A stretch of DNA of 64,000 nucleotides, taken from contig OY282606.1 of the NCBI GenBank assembly GCA_958298945.1, positions 50,667,920-50,731,919 of the forward strand, in the 5' to 3' direction. The DNA is from Atherix ibis. Taxonomy: Eukaryota; Arthropoda; Insecta; Diptera; Athericidae. A program made the translations under genes and the position numbers. The notes beneath the pieces are model-generated. The model ran no database searches and was not told the DNA's origin. It worked only from the letters and a program-made list of their open reading frames with translations. The first letter of the stretch is position 1. The number at the start of each line of letters is the position of its first letter. Shown here in pieces: positions 35,201-46,392 of this stretch.

Positions 35201-37435
35201 ATAAAACGGGATAGACGATAGGAGGAGCGAACCCATAAACCATTTATGGAAGATCTCAAAAAGATGGATGATATGTGCGAGTGAGTTGCTGTGATATAAT
35301 TATCGATGCATGGGAGCGAGAAAGACTGTGTACACATTGCTTGTGGAGTGTGACGAATTAGTTTGTACGGTTTTCGGTGCTTTATGTTCCCATCAGATTT
35401 TATAGCTGGTACAACCTTGAGGTTTTGTCGACTGTATGGATATGTGCATGTGTGGCACAGGAGGGATGAAATTTATGTGTGACCGTGTGGAAATATCGTC
35501 TGTTTGTAGCTGGCAGCTAGAGTTGCTGGCTGCTGGCTGCTGGCTGCTGGCCGTAGTCGGTTGTTTGTAGCTTTCGGCTGTTGGCTACTAGTAGAGGGCA
35601 CTTGACAGCAAAAGTAAAGTTTGGGCTGTGCGCACTGATGTACGAACATCACCGTTTTAAAAATGTGTGCGTGCATCTGCCTTTCCATGATACTCGTTGA
35701 TGTTAAGTTAGTGTGATTTGTGTATTGGCAGAGAGGAGAACGAGAGCACCTCGTATATCATGCGTGCGTACCGAAAGTCGTGGGAAATGCGCGAGTGTGC
35801 GTAGGTGTGTGCACGGATTTGTTTGTGTGCGTTTCGTCCAAAAATTTCGGCCATATATAATTTTTATATGGAGTTGTTGTTGGGTTTCTGTTATTTTACT
35901 TCTGGTATGTTGTTGGTGCTTTTCCATTTGCTCTACTCTAGATAGTGCTATCTCTTACAGTCGTACTGCTTTGGTCGGATAAGATTGTGTACTGTATAGT
36001 TTGGTGGTGTATCGAATTGACTCTTGCCAGGCTGTGCTTTTAGTATTTCAGTCTGATTTTTTTTTCTCTGATTCTATTTTTATATTCAACTTTTCTGTTC
36101 TTGCCAACTGTCTCCATTTCACTCAGTTGCTAAGAGTCTGGGCTACTAGTATCTCAGCGAGGAGATAGAGAATAGAAGGGGTTCGCTCGTAATTTAGGTG
36201 TGTTATAACATTGAAGTATTGTGTGCGAATGATGTATTATAATATGATGGTGGATTACTGAGTCACGCATATCATTCTCTATCTCTGTTTGCCATTATGT
36301 ACAGTGGATATAGGACCTTTTTCCGTATCTTACCATATTGTCCTTATAGGAGCGAGCTTATAGCTCTGCCATCTTCATTCTGTTAATCAGAGGGTACAAT
36401 TTCGTGCGTATATGTGAGCATATATGAGGACCCCTTTATTTTTCGTTAACGCACTTCATCTTATCAGCGATACGCACTCTCCCATGCAACTTGGCCATCT
36501 ATCCTTACGCACACATAAATATGTATATACATATCTATGCCAACATGGCAAAGTCAGTCACCCTCTACATTTTCTAATTCTATCCCTTGGACGAGTAATT
36601 TTAATTTTTTTTTTTTTTTTTTGTTGAAAAGTCCTTGTTTTCATGTAATAAATTTGAAATTATTTCTTAATTTAAAACTTGAGAAACAAAGTGGTTAAAG
36701 GAAAAAATTCCATTTGACAGTAAACATAAAAATAGGCGGAAGGATTCTCCTAACCGTTTTTTACTATTGACTTTATTGTTTATGTTTTTTAGATATTTAA
36801 TTTTTTTTATAACATTTAGTATAGTTCCGATTTGTTATTTTATGATAATGTAGTTTGCGGTTATTAGACATCATAAAGTTATTTTTTTCGCTATAAATCT
36901 AATTTTGTTTTTATATTGAAGAATTAATGATTGCCGAAGTTTCTATCATGATTTAATAACTTTTTGTATTCAAAACCAAACACTTAATAGTTGTTTTACT
37001 TTATAATTAATAAATTAAAAGTACAATAAAATTAAGAAATTACCTAAAATCTATCATAATTAATCTGAACCTAAAAAAATATGGTAAAATACTGTAAAAT
37101 TGGTTATAGTATTCCGTTTCAATGAAGATATGTCTCCACTCATAAATAAGGGTTTAGATTATTGTTTAAATATAGCTCATTCAATTTGTGCTCAACTTAT
37201 TACATATGGACGATGATTTAGAAAATTTGCAAGTGTTGTGATGACCCTGATGTTATTAAGTAGTTTGTTTAATCTGTGCATCACAGGCCATTTAGTATAA
37301 CTACCGTAAAATGTAATATATTCCAAATATATATGTGATATATACTGCTTAATACAAAATACGATAGGAAATTATATTAATCAGTTCATGTTGAATTTCT
37401 GTTTGAGAATTAGTCGGACATATATGAAAGTATAA
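32234..37435. other. TE-free block, higher G+C, rich in simple motifs; possible host UTR or regulatory DNA
   Basis: From about 31.3 to 36.6 kb the texture changes. It is less AT-rich and carries scattered CAG/AGC-rich stretches (32740-32800), CTGGCTG repeats at 35518-35550, GTGTG-rich segments (35790-35840), G12 at 33257-33268, C10 at 33797-33806, and many GTGCG or CGATCG words. No transposon terminus or transposase fragment was found here. Open stretches exist on both strands, but none shows a domain. Long 5' UTRs and first introns of insect developmental or neural genes often look like this, but that is inference. From 36.6 kb ordinary AT-rich DNA resumes. Confidence 0.4.
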
Positions 37436-37437
37436 TA

Positions 37438-38850
37438 CCAAGTGAATAAGCTTAAATCCGCTGTTTGGTCATAGATAGCGTGAGTGAGCGTCTTAAGCTA
37501 CCATGGGCACGCCATACTTTTTTTTTATGAGTTTAACATTTGTCAACGTTAATCAGTTTACATTGTTATCAATTTTGTACAACAACATACATTTTTGCTT
37601 TGGTACTCAAGGGTAGTTTTGTGCCAGAAAAACGGCATATGCGGAAAGCTCTGCTTTTCTGCTTCAATTTGAAGAAATCGGCTGCCGAATCGCATCGAAT
37701 GCTTATGGAGGCCTATGGTGACAGTGCTTTATCAGAAATAACGTGCCGAGATTAGTTTCGTCGGTTCAAAGTCGGCAATTTTGACTTGTGGGACAAGAAG
37801 CGTGAAAATCGGCCTAGGAAGGTTGAGGACCATCAATTGCAGATACACGATCGCAAAAAATGCTCGCGGAGCAATTGGATGTTACTCTACCAGCCATTTC
37901 CACGTGTCTGTAAGACAAGAAACGTGAAAATCGGCCTAGGAAGGTTGAGGACCATTAATCGCAAGCTCTTTCGGACGAAAACGGTACCCAATCGCAAAAA
38001 ATGCTCGCGGCGCAATTGGGTATTATGCAACTAGCCATTTTCATGCATCTGCGTGCCATGGGGAAGATTGAAAAGATCGGAAAATGGGTGTCGCATGAAT
38101 TGAACGATAGGCAGATGGAGCGACGCCAAAACACATGCGAAATCTTGCTCGTCAGACAAAAAAAGAAAGTTGTTCCTGCATCGGATTGTGTGACAGGCGA
38201 TGAAAAGTGGATATATTTGGAGAATCCTAAACCCAAGAAATCGTGGGTTGATCCCGGCCAACCATCGACGTCTTCCCCAAGACTAAATCGCTTCGGACGG
38301 AAGACGATGCTGTGCGTTTGGTGGGATCAGGAGGGTATCGTCTACTATGAGATGTTGAAACCTGGTGAAACGGTCAATGCTCACCGCTACTATCAACAAC
38401 GGATCAAATTGCACCGTGCTCTGCGTTAAAAAAAAACGACGGATTATCAACAAAGAAATGGCAAGTTGATTTTCTTCCGCGACAATGCAATATCGCACAC
38501 GTCAAAAATGGTCCGAAACTACTTGGAGACACTAAACTGGAAGGTGCTACCGCACCCCGCTTATTCACTACACCCGGCCCTTCCGACTACCACCTGTTGT
38601 CGTCGATGGGCCACGCGATCGCTGAGCAGCACTTCGATTCTTATGAAGACGTCCGAAAATGGCTTGATGAGTGGTTTGCCTCAAAAGTAAGGAAATTTTT
38701 TGGCGTGGTATTTACAAATTGCCCGAGAGATGGGAAAAATGTGTATCTAGAAGGGACCAAATACTTTCAATAATTTTGTTTTTGCTTTCTATGAAAAAAA
38801 CATTGGTTTTTTTTGACTAAAGAACAGCGGATTTAAGCTAATACACCTGG
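37438..38850 (+). mobile_element. Mariner family B, copy B2 (1413 bp, with 121-bp tandem duplication)
   Basis: The left end CCAAGTGAATAAGCTTAAAT (two changes from B1) and the right end TATACACCTGG are bounded by TA at 37436-37437 and 38851-38852. Inside, about 37791-37911 is repeated immediately at about 37912-38032 (GTGAAAATCGGCCTAGGAAG at 37802 and at 37923), which lengthens the element compared with B1. It is otherwise full length. Confidence 0.93.
37609..38773 (+). pseudogene. Mos1-like transposase of B2, start codon lost, duplicated and frameshifted
   Basis: The initiating ATG position of B1 is altered. The first readable residues are SFVPEKRHMRKALLF, followed by FNLKKSAAESHRMLMEAYG. 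A TAG at 37753-37755 replaces the Trp codon of the DWF motif. The 121-bp tandem duplication then repeats the VEDHQL/KKCSR region in mixed frames. From 38001 the frame MLAAQLG... runs through WVSHELNDRQMERRQN, TGDEKWIYLENPK (first Asp intact; a 2-base insertion just before it) and MLCVWWDQEGIVYYEMLKPG to a stop near 38427. The HDNA segment is DNAISHTS (Asp intact) in another frame, and the third Asp codon is out of frame near 38587. It is non-functional. Confidence 0.9.
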
Positions 38851-38852
38851 TA

Positions 38853-41800
38853 TAATAATGACCTATAAAAGTATGAATAGCCTATACAGAGTTTTATATT
38901 ACTTTATTGAGTCAAATAAAGGAAATAAAATTCTGGATAGGCTGTTTATACATTTATAGTATTTTTATTGAGTTAAAGAACAATTATCTTTAAAAAAAAT
39001 GTAATTAACATCGTTTTTTATTTTAATCGTAGCTAAAAATCAATTTTTTCAAATAATTGAGCAGTGCCCAATAAAATTTTTACATAAATTAAATTCAATA
39101 AAAAATGGCTAAAGAATATATTTAAAAAAAAAGTAAGTAAATATGAATAAAAAATATTTTGGAAATAATGAAAATACAGAAAATTGAAGAATGAACAATT
39201 GCATTTCCAATAATATCGTGTGAATTTGTAATTCCAATCAGAAAGGATATAAATGCGAATGAATAAGAAGAAAACTGCGTATAATAAAACATTCTATTTT
39301 GTCAAGTTTTGTCTCTTTTGTCGATTTTGCACTGTAGGGGGTGTATACGATTATGAAATATACCCAACGGGTGGTAAGGAAAATTGTTTCTATGCATAAA
39401 TTTACCACCCCTTCTTTTTCTTTATCCCCACATGTCGAATTCATTTATCCAACTTGACAATCCTGTATATTTCGTCACCCTTGACTAATTTTCCAATCCA
39501 AATTTTTCTATTCATCCCGTCAACCCTATTTCAAAGTATATAGAAACTCACTATCAAACCTACACCTTCAAAACTAATAAATTTCTTTTTCTATACGTGC
39601 ACAAAAAGTATAAAAAGAAAGGTGTCTACACTGACTACCAAACTAAGTTGACTAAAGTTGGTGGGTATGCAAGTTCTCAGCTTTTCTGTTAGGTAAGTGA
39701 CTGAGTAAGTAAGTCAGTAAATATCGGGCATAATTTTCTCGGAGCTCATCTTCACTCAACCAACGAGCAATTGCATTCAATCAAGGAAACAACTGTTCAG
39801 AGTGGTTTGAAGATTTGTTTCACTAAAAATTGGCTAGAAACGATAAAACAGGAAAAACTTTTTCCATCAGAAGGATCGGAATGAACGGGCATAGATGGGA
39901 AAATAAGAATAAAAACAGTACAAAGAAAAATCTAAGCAATCAAGGATATTCCAATGAAAATTTACTCGTCTAACGTCGTACATAGATGAACGAAGTTGAC
40001 TATAGACATCATTTCTATTATACACACTGACAAATATACTCATACGAATGAGTAGTGGAAATAAAATACGGTAAACTATATGTAGTACTAGATGATAGTC
40101 TACGGGGTAAAGAGTCGATTTTTTTTCTCTCGAATTGGTAGAGTATTTTGATGGTCTCCGGAACTTAATAGACAAATGAGAATTAGTGTGTGTGATATTT
40201 TGTATACACTCTAGTGTGAATTTGTTCGTATCTACCGATTCCTTAATAAGCTGCTATCAACTAGAGGAACATTGGTAGGAAAAATGAAGGGAAGATGTGA
40301 ACGCAGAAGAAACCAGTTAGATTCTGAAATAACTTAAAATTGAAGCTGATGCCTCCTCCATACTGTGTATACAATCGAGCAGCAGGGAGTTTGTATACCA
40401 CCCATCCCCCCCCCCCCCTCCACGATAACAAAGATGAGTACGAATTGCTATGACTATGAGACTATTCAACAACAATAGTGACTATAGCTTCTGCCTCATC
40501 ATCGGTAGGATAAAAAAAAAACGCAAGCGGTAAGAAATCCCAAAGGATCTACCAACATAATCGCTTATAGGATTGCTTTTACTTTTCCTTTACCCATTTC
40601 GCTGAAGAAAGACAATCTGAGCACAATTGTCCGAGGGGTAGTGAGCTGGGGCGAAGGGAAATGCGGTAAACTATGTGGTATTAGGAGGCACTCATATCTT
40701 CGTGAATAAATAAAGGCCGAAAGGATCTTTCGACTTAGACAATAGCACAACATTATTACACAGTTGATAAGAGAGGCATGTAGGAAGGAATCTGTGAAAA
40801 AGAGATCCGTCGCCGCCAGTTAGGTGGCTTAAGTTAGAAAATGGCTACTTCTAAGTAAGGGCAAATGGGCAAACGGTAAACGTTGGATGGCGGCTATGGA
40901 AATGTTCAACATGCGGCACCAATCGACTCGAAGCGAGAGAATGAATTGTGTTCATATATTTTACTCCATATTTCTGTATTTTGTTGTATATTTTCTAAAG
41001 TATCTTTTCGAGTCTTATATAATTCAGTAAAGACGTACGGCTGTATCTGTGTAGCAGCAGCTCATTTGCAATAGCGGTTCATGTATTTGCTTTTGTTTGT
41101 TAGGATAAAATTAAGCCTCATGAATTTATTCCCTCGTCTGATTATTCTGGTCTTATGAGCATTTTCACTGGGATTTCTATACAAAATGATATGCAAAAAG
41201 AATATAAAGAATAAAAATTCAAAATGAGAAGAAAAAACAAAATAGAAAACAACCAACATTGATAGAACTAGTTGTTGGTAATAGTTAAAAACAATAAAAT
41301 AACAAAACCAATGATAAAAACTACTACAACTATTGTTAGAGATTTTTCAACTTTAAAGTGTAAAGTATCATCCAAATAGGACTACAACAAAATAATCAAG
41401 GCTTATGCTAAGTCCAAAACTGAGACCGAGACTGAGCTAGAATAACAGAGGGGATATATCAGAAGATAATAGCGTAGAAGAATAGCGGCGGCCCCAAAAT
41501 GAAAAGACCGATGAACATTTTCTTTCCAGTTCCAATTATGACCACTGCATAAAAAGTTGTTATATAACCCTCTAATGAAAATATCAAATAAACAAAGGCG
41601 AAACTTTTGTCGAAAATAGAAAAGCAAAATTGTTGTCTGATTATTTTCCCCCATAAAACTGTCAGCGGTCTTGGGGTGAATGTCAAAAGTTTTCCCGCGA
41701 GACTTACATGAATTAGAGACATTGAAAAATCATACCCACAATCATCATAATCATAATATTCATCTCTTTTGGGATAGAAAAAAAAATGATTATATTATAA

Positions 41801-42212
41801 TCTTGAGAAAAAAGATATTATGAGTGGACCAAACTAGAACCTTTTTCCGAAGTAATATTTGCGAGATATTTTCTTTTTAAATTTTAATATAGAAAAATTC
41901 ATGCAGTTTTTGTAGATTGATAAAGTTTTTTGCAAATTATAATATTTGAATTTTTTGGTTCTGTTGTTTTTTTTTTTTTTTTTTTTAAAAAAAGGATTGT
42001 TGAAACAGGAAAATTATTTCTGATTTATTTCGAGGAGTTTGAATTTTTTACACATTGCCAAAACTGATATTTTTCATTCACTTTTATTTTTATTTTAAGT
42101 TGTAAAAACTTAAATTAACCTTTTTCATAGTTCTAATTAGCAGTTTTTTCAATAGAATAAAATGAATACACTTAAATCAATACAATTTTTAAAAAAATAT
42201 CCAATGCAATTT
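38853..42212. other. Spacer with G+C-richer stretches and a C13 run
   Basis: AT-rich at 38.9-39.2 kb, then moderately G+C-richer single-copy DNA at 39.2-41.8 kb resembling the 31-36 kb block. A C13 run lies at 40406-40418, and T- and A-runs at 41968-41990. No element ends or recognised coding domain is present. Open stretches on both strands at 39.2-41.7 kb lack recognisable motifs. Confidence 0.5.
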
Positions 42213-44387
42213 CTCAGAACGCTCCTGGACGTCAAGACAATCCGAGGAGCTGACATATACAGCGACCATTAGCTGTTACTTGGGGTGGTCAAACTAAGGC
42301 CTGTGGCAACTAAACAACAAGGTCGCGCAGAACGCCGGCACGACATCCAACGCCTGCAGAATCCAGAGACCGCCGAGATATTTGCGAACAAGCTGTTAGA
42401 AGTTAGCCACAATGCCGAAAGGCTGACATGGCCTTCTCTACTGCGCAAACTAAAGTCTGCTGCAGAGGAAACAACGGGCTTCCGGAACTACAAGAGGAAA
42501 GAGTGGATCCGAGAGTCAACCTGGACTCAAATAGAAGAACGAAGAAAGCTGAAAGGTCTACTCCAAACTGCTCAAACCCGCGAGGAAAGGCACCATCTAC
42601 AGACGAGGTACAACCTTGCTCAAAAGATGGTCAAACGCATGGCAAGGGATGACAACAGGAACTACTTCAACGGAATAGCCAGCGAAGCAGAAGCCGCTGC
42701 ACACCGGAGCGACATCCGCAGTGTCTATGCATCAATTCGCAAACTATCCGTAAAAGGAACACCCCCACTGCCACCACTTAAGGACAAAGACGGTCAAGCT
42801 CTCTCCACGGATAAAGAACAACTCGACCGCTAGAAGGAATTCTTCTTAGAATCCCTTCCAGTAGCTCTAGAATTCCATCCTCCTCCTCTAGTGATGCGAA
42901 GAAACCCACGAAGATCCATCCCAATAACACCGCCCACGATTATGGAGATCACAACAGCAGTCAAAAAGCTTAAGAACAGCAAAGCACTCGGACCTGACAA
43001 CCTGGCTCCAGAGGTTCTAAAGTTTGACCCGCAAATCCTGGCCTCGCTGTTGCATCCTATAATCGCAGAAGCCTGGACACAATGTCACTTCCCAGACAGC
43101 TGGAAAGAAGGAGTAATTATCACCATCCCGAAGAAAGGTGACCTTGGCGATTGCAAAAACTGGAGGGGAATCACTCTGCTGAACACCATCCAAAAATTAA
43201 TCGCCTCAATCATCCTGACTCGCATCACTCCAACAGTGGAAAGTGCCCTTCGCAACGAGCAGTCTGGCTTTAGACCAAACCGCTCCTGTGTTGATCACAT
43301 CAACAGCCTAAGAATGATCATTGAACAGTCGAACGAATGGGACAGCCCGATCTATCATCTCTTCGTTGACTTCGAAAGAGCCTTCGATATGATTTCTCGC
43401 GACGCCATCCGGAGTGCTATGGCTGAACTAGAGTGCGCTTAAAAAGGACGAAACAGCCATCCATTCAACATCTCGAGAGGAGTCAGGCAGGGTTGCGTAA
43501 TCTCGCCTATCCTCTTCATAATCACCCTAGACGTAGTCCTTCAACGCACTGACAACACAGCCAGCAACGGTATCCAGTGGACACTGTGTGAGTAGCTCCA
43601 CGACCTGGACTACGCCGACGACATATGCCTCATGTCCCACACCTTCAACGGCATTCAGGAGAAACTGAATGCTCTGGCATCCAACGCCGAAGAAGTGGGG
43701 ATGAGAATCAACATCAAGAAGACCAAATTGATGCGTATCGGCGCCACCTGCGAGAGGCCCTTGATGCTACACGGTACCCAAGTTGAAAATGTCGAAAAGT
43801 TCTGTTACCTTGGCAGCATGCTCACCAAGGATGCTGGAACTGAAACAGACATCCAAACGCGCATAAACAAGGCGCGACAAGCGTACACCTTACTTGGGAA
43901 CGTGTGGCGTTCCAACCACCTGTCCATAGCACTCAAACTTCGAATATTCAGTTCAAACGTCAAGCCAGTCCTGCTGTACGGCTGCGAAACATGGAAAGTA
44001 ACCGACATCACGACTCGTAAGCGTCAAACATTTGTGAACAGATGCTTGAGGCGTATAAGCAAGATCTTCTGGCCGAACTGGATAACGAACGATGAGCTGC
44101 TTCTTTTCACGAAGCAAAAACCCCTGCTAGATAACATCAAACGCAGGAAATGGAGTTGGATTGGCCACACCTTGCAAAAACCACCTACGGACATAGCAAG
44201 GATGGCACTAGATTGGAACCCACAGGGAAATCGCAGCAGAGAACGACCAAGGACCACTTGGAGAAGATCAGTCGAGCGCGAACACCAACAAATTGGCAAG
44301 TCATGGTCGGAAGTGAAAAGGCTAGCCCAAGACAGAAGCAGATGGAGAGAGTTCACAGAGTCTCTAGTGCCGCTATATGCTCCATAG
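42213..44387 (+). pseudogene. Endonuclease/reverse transcriptase of RTE-like LINE, four stops, no frameshift
   Basis: About 725 codons in one frame. Parts in order: the endonuclease end with Ser-Asp-His at 42261-42269; a linker; DNLAPEVLKF (43000); ITIPKKGDLGDCKNWRGITL, the RT fingers; NEQSGFRPNRSC; LFVDFERAFDMI with catalytic Asp at 43368-43370; RGVRQGCVISPILF; LDYADDICL with YADD at 43611-43622; then KFCYLGSMLTK and LLYGCETWKVT of the RTE C-terminal domain. The in-frame stops are TAG 42270-42272, TAG 42831-42833 (probably a Trp codon, DRWKEF in relatives), TAA 43440-43442 and TAG 43593-43595 (Gln or similar). All catalytic residues that can be checked are intact. It is therefore a lightly decayed copy. 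Confidence 0.9.
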
Positions 44388-44480
44388 GAGCGACTGTGTG
44401 TCATGTCTATGTATATAAATGCATATATGTGTTATTGTACAATAACGTAGAAATGAAAAACCTGTCAAGTAAAAAAAAAA
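42213..44480 (+). mobile_element. RTE-like LINE, 5'-truncated in the endonuclease domain
   Basis: A non-LTR retrotransposon whose reading frame starts in the last part of the endonuclease domain (IRGADIYSDH at 42240-42269) and continues without frameshift to a stop at 44385-44387. A short 3' UTR of about 80 bp follows, then an A-rich tail at about 44470-44480. The 3' UTR contains a perfect 16-bp palindrome (44431-44446). Its base composition is close to balanced, in sharp contrast to the AT-rich flanks. The pattern YLGS...LLYGCETW...WIGH...RSRERPRTTW is characteristic of RTE/BovB-type ORF2 C termini; clade assignment is by eye. Confidence 0.88.
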
Positions 44481-45099
44481 TTTGATAGCTTTTAAAGAAA
44501 AATAATTTTAAATATCGATTCAAAATAATCAATATTTTTCTTAATAAGACTAAATAGTAAACTAGCAACAATTTATAAATGAAATTATAGATTTCGTTTT
44601 CAATTACTATGAAAAATGGCAAAAATCGAAAATATTGTCAAATTAATGCATAGAAACATACAAAAAAAAAATACTAGACATTCTATTTTGTACAAGAGAG
44701 CATATTCTTTTGAAACAATAAGAATTTAAATGTTTTTCGTTAATTCTCTACAAAATATAATATTTATATTCAAAAATTCGGTTGAATAAAATTGTCACGA
44801 ACATAAATAATAATAATTAAGACATCAACTCAATTTTGGTTAATTCTTTTTGTGAAACCTATAATTACCATATATAAATAAGCTTTGAGTAGTTTTATTT
44901 ACTCTCTTCACTTTCGATTATTTTTGATAATAAGAATTGTCCGCGGTTATATGGTGACAAAAACCCAGAAGTTACTGCTCACAATTTTTGGTTATGTTAT
45001 CCTTATCGTATTCGTCAAGTTGGCGATTGACATTAATTGCTATAGAATTTTGAGTTATTTAACTTTGCTTAAGTTTTCCTTAAAAAATACAGTTGCTTA
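44481..45099. other. AT-rich spacer
   Basis: Low-complexity AT-rich DNA between the RTE-like LINE and the Tc1/IS630-type element. Nothing is recognised. Confidence 0.6.
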
Positions 45100-45101
45100 T
45101 A

Positions 45102-46390
45102 TAGGATTTTCGAATAAGAGAGATATGATTTCTTCTAAGAAAAAAAACACACTAATTGTTAAGGAAATTTAAATGTGAAGTATAATCGATACAATTAAAA
45201 TCTGAATAAAACGTCATTCAAATGGCATCTACGACTTATTTTGCAGGAACGAATTTGATGAACCCAATTTTCGAGCACTTTTTCCACCAAATCAAGTCGT
45301 ATGTCATAAATAGCACGTTCAATATTGACTTCTGAAGCTTGAAGAGAGTCTGGTTTATTGCTAAAGACCAATGAATGCAAATAACCCCACAAAAAACCAA
45401 TGGTGTTAAATCACAACTTCTTGCAGGCCATTCAATATCACAATTTCTTGAAATAATCGAATCTCCAAACTTTTCTCGCAATAATTCGGTTGTTGCACGT
45501 GCTGTGCGGCACGTGCTGTGCGGCACGTAGCCCCGTCTTGTTGGAACCACATGTTGTCAAGATAAACTTCTTCCAATTTCGGCCATAAAAAGTTGGCTAT
45601 CCTCGATCTATACCGCTCTCCATTGACAGTAACGGTGTTACCAGCTTCATTTCGAAAGAAGTACGGACCGATGATTCCACCACAGACCAAAAACCACACC
45701 AAACTGTTAATTTAGGTTAACGTAATGGGTGTTCATGAATAATTTGTGGATTTTCTTCATACCAGAATCGACAGTTTTGTTTATTTACCGCACCACTCAG
45801 ATGAAAGTGAGCCTCATCGGAGAAGATGATTTTCTTTAAAAAAATCTTTATCGTTTTCAAGTTGTTCCAAGACAAAATCAGCAAATTCACGACGTTTATG
45901 ATGGTCCAATGGTTACAGTACTTGAGTGATAACAATTTTATACGGATGCAAGCCCAAATCCTTTCTCAAAATCCGCCAGGTTTTGGTTTGAGACAGTCCC
46001 AATTCTTGAGAACGTCTTGGAATCGACAAATTGTGGTCTTCAGCAACACTTACCTGAATAGCAGCAATATTTTCATATTTATCTTATTAGCACTTAAACA
46101 TTATGTAAAGAAAATGTACGCTCGAAATTTTTAACAACTCGACGAATAGCGAGCACAATTGGACGATTATTACGACCATAAAATGGCAAAAGCGCACGAA
46201 AAGTTGTAATTGGAGAATGATTATTTTGATAATAAATTTATATAATTTGTAAATATTGCACTTGCGTATATCTCTCTATGACAAAATTGTAAACATTACT
46301 GAATACAATGGAAAAAAAGATAGATCATAACATACTACCAATGGCCGGAACGTTACTAAGAAATCATATCACTCTTATTGGAAAACCCTA
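45102..46390 (-). mobile_element. Tc1/IS630-type DNA transposon with ~40-bp inverted repeats
   Basis: The left end TATAGGATTTTCGAATAAGA (from 45100) and the inverse of the right end TATAGGGTTTTCCAATAAGA (to 46392) agree over about 40 positions with roughly five mismatches, including GATATGATTTCTT further in. TA at 45100-45101 and 46391-46392 are the likely target duplication. The 1289-bp body holds one decayed transposase on the minus strand. The element is full length, and its termini are unrelated to mariner families A and B. Confidence 0.88.
45195..46240 (-). pseudogene. IS630/Tc1-mariner superfamily transposase (type often annotated with DUF4817), decayed
   Basis: Read on the minus strand from about 46240: an N-terminal helix-turn-helix region with FYGRNNRPIV and IRRVVKNFE; then ENIAAIQVSVAEDHNLSIPR and SQELGLSQTKTWRILRKDL, the second helix-turn-helix; a stop shortly after (within KIVITQVL); HHKRREFADFVLEQLEND; FSDEAHFHLSGAVNKQNCRFW with the first catalytic Asp (45840-45780); VCGGIIGPYFFRNEAGNTVTV; MWFQQDGATCRTA with the second Asp; a short local duplication of CRTARA at about 45505-45530; and RSCDLTPL, after which the conserved third acidic residue region reads VFCGVI, so the third catalytic residue is lost. 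The C terminus is KISRRCHLNDVLF to TAA at 45195-45197. Frameshifts separate the blocks. Confidence 0.85.
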
Positions 46391-46392
46391 TA

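Noticed and set aside
44024..44404. 126-codon minus-strand frame in the RTE-like LINE
   Set aside because: Opposite strand of a clear RTE-type C-terminal domain with balanced composition; no motif of its own.
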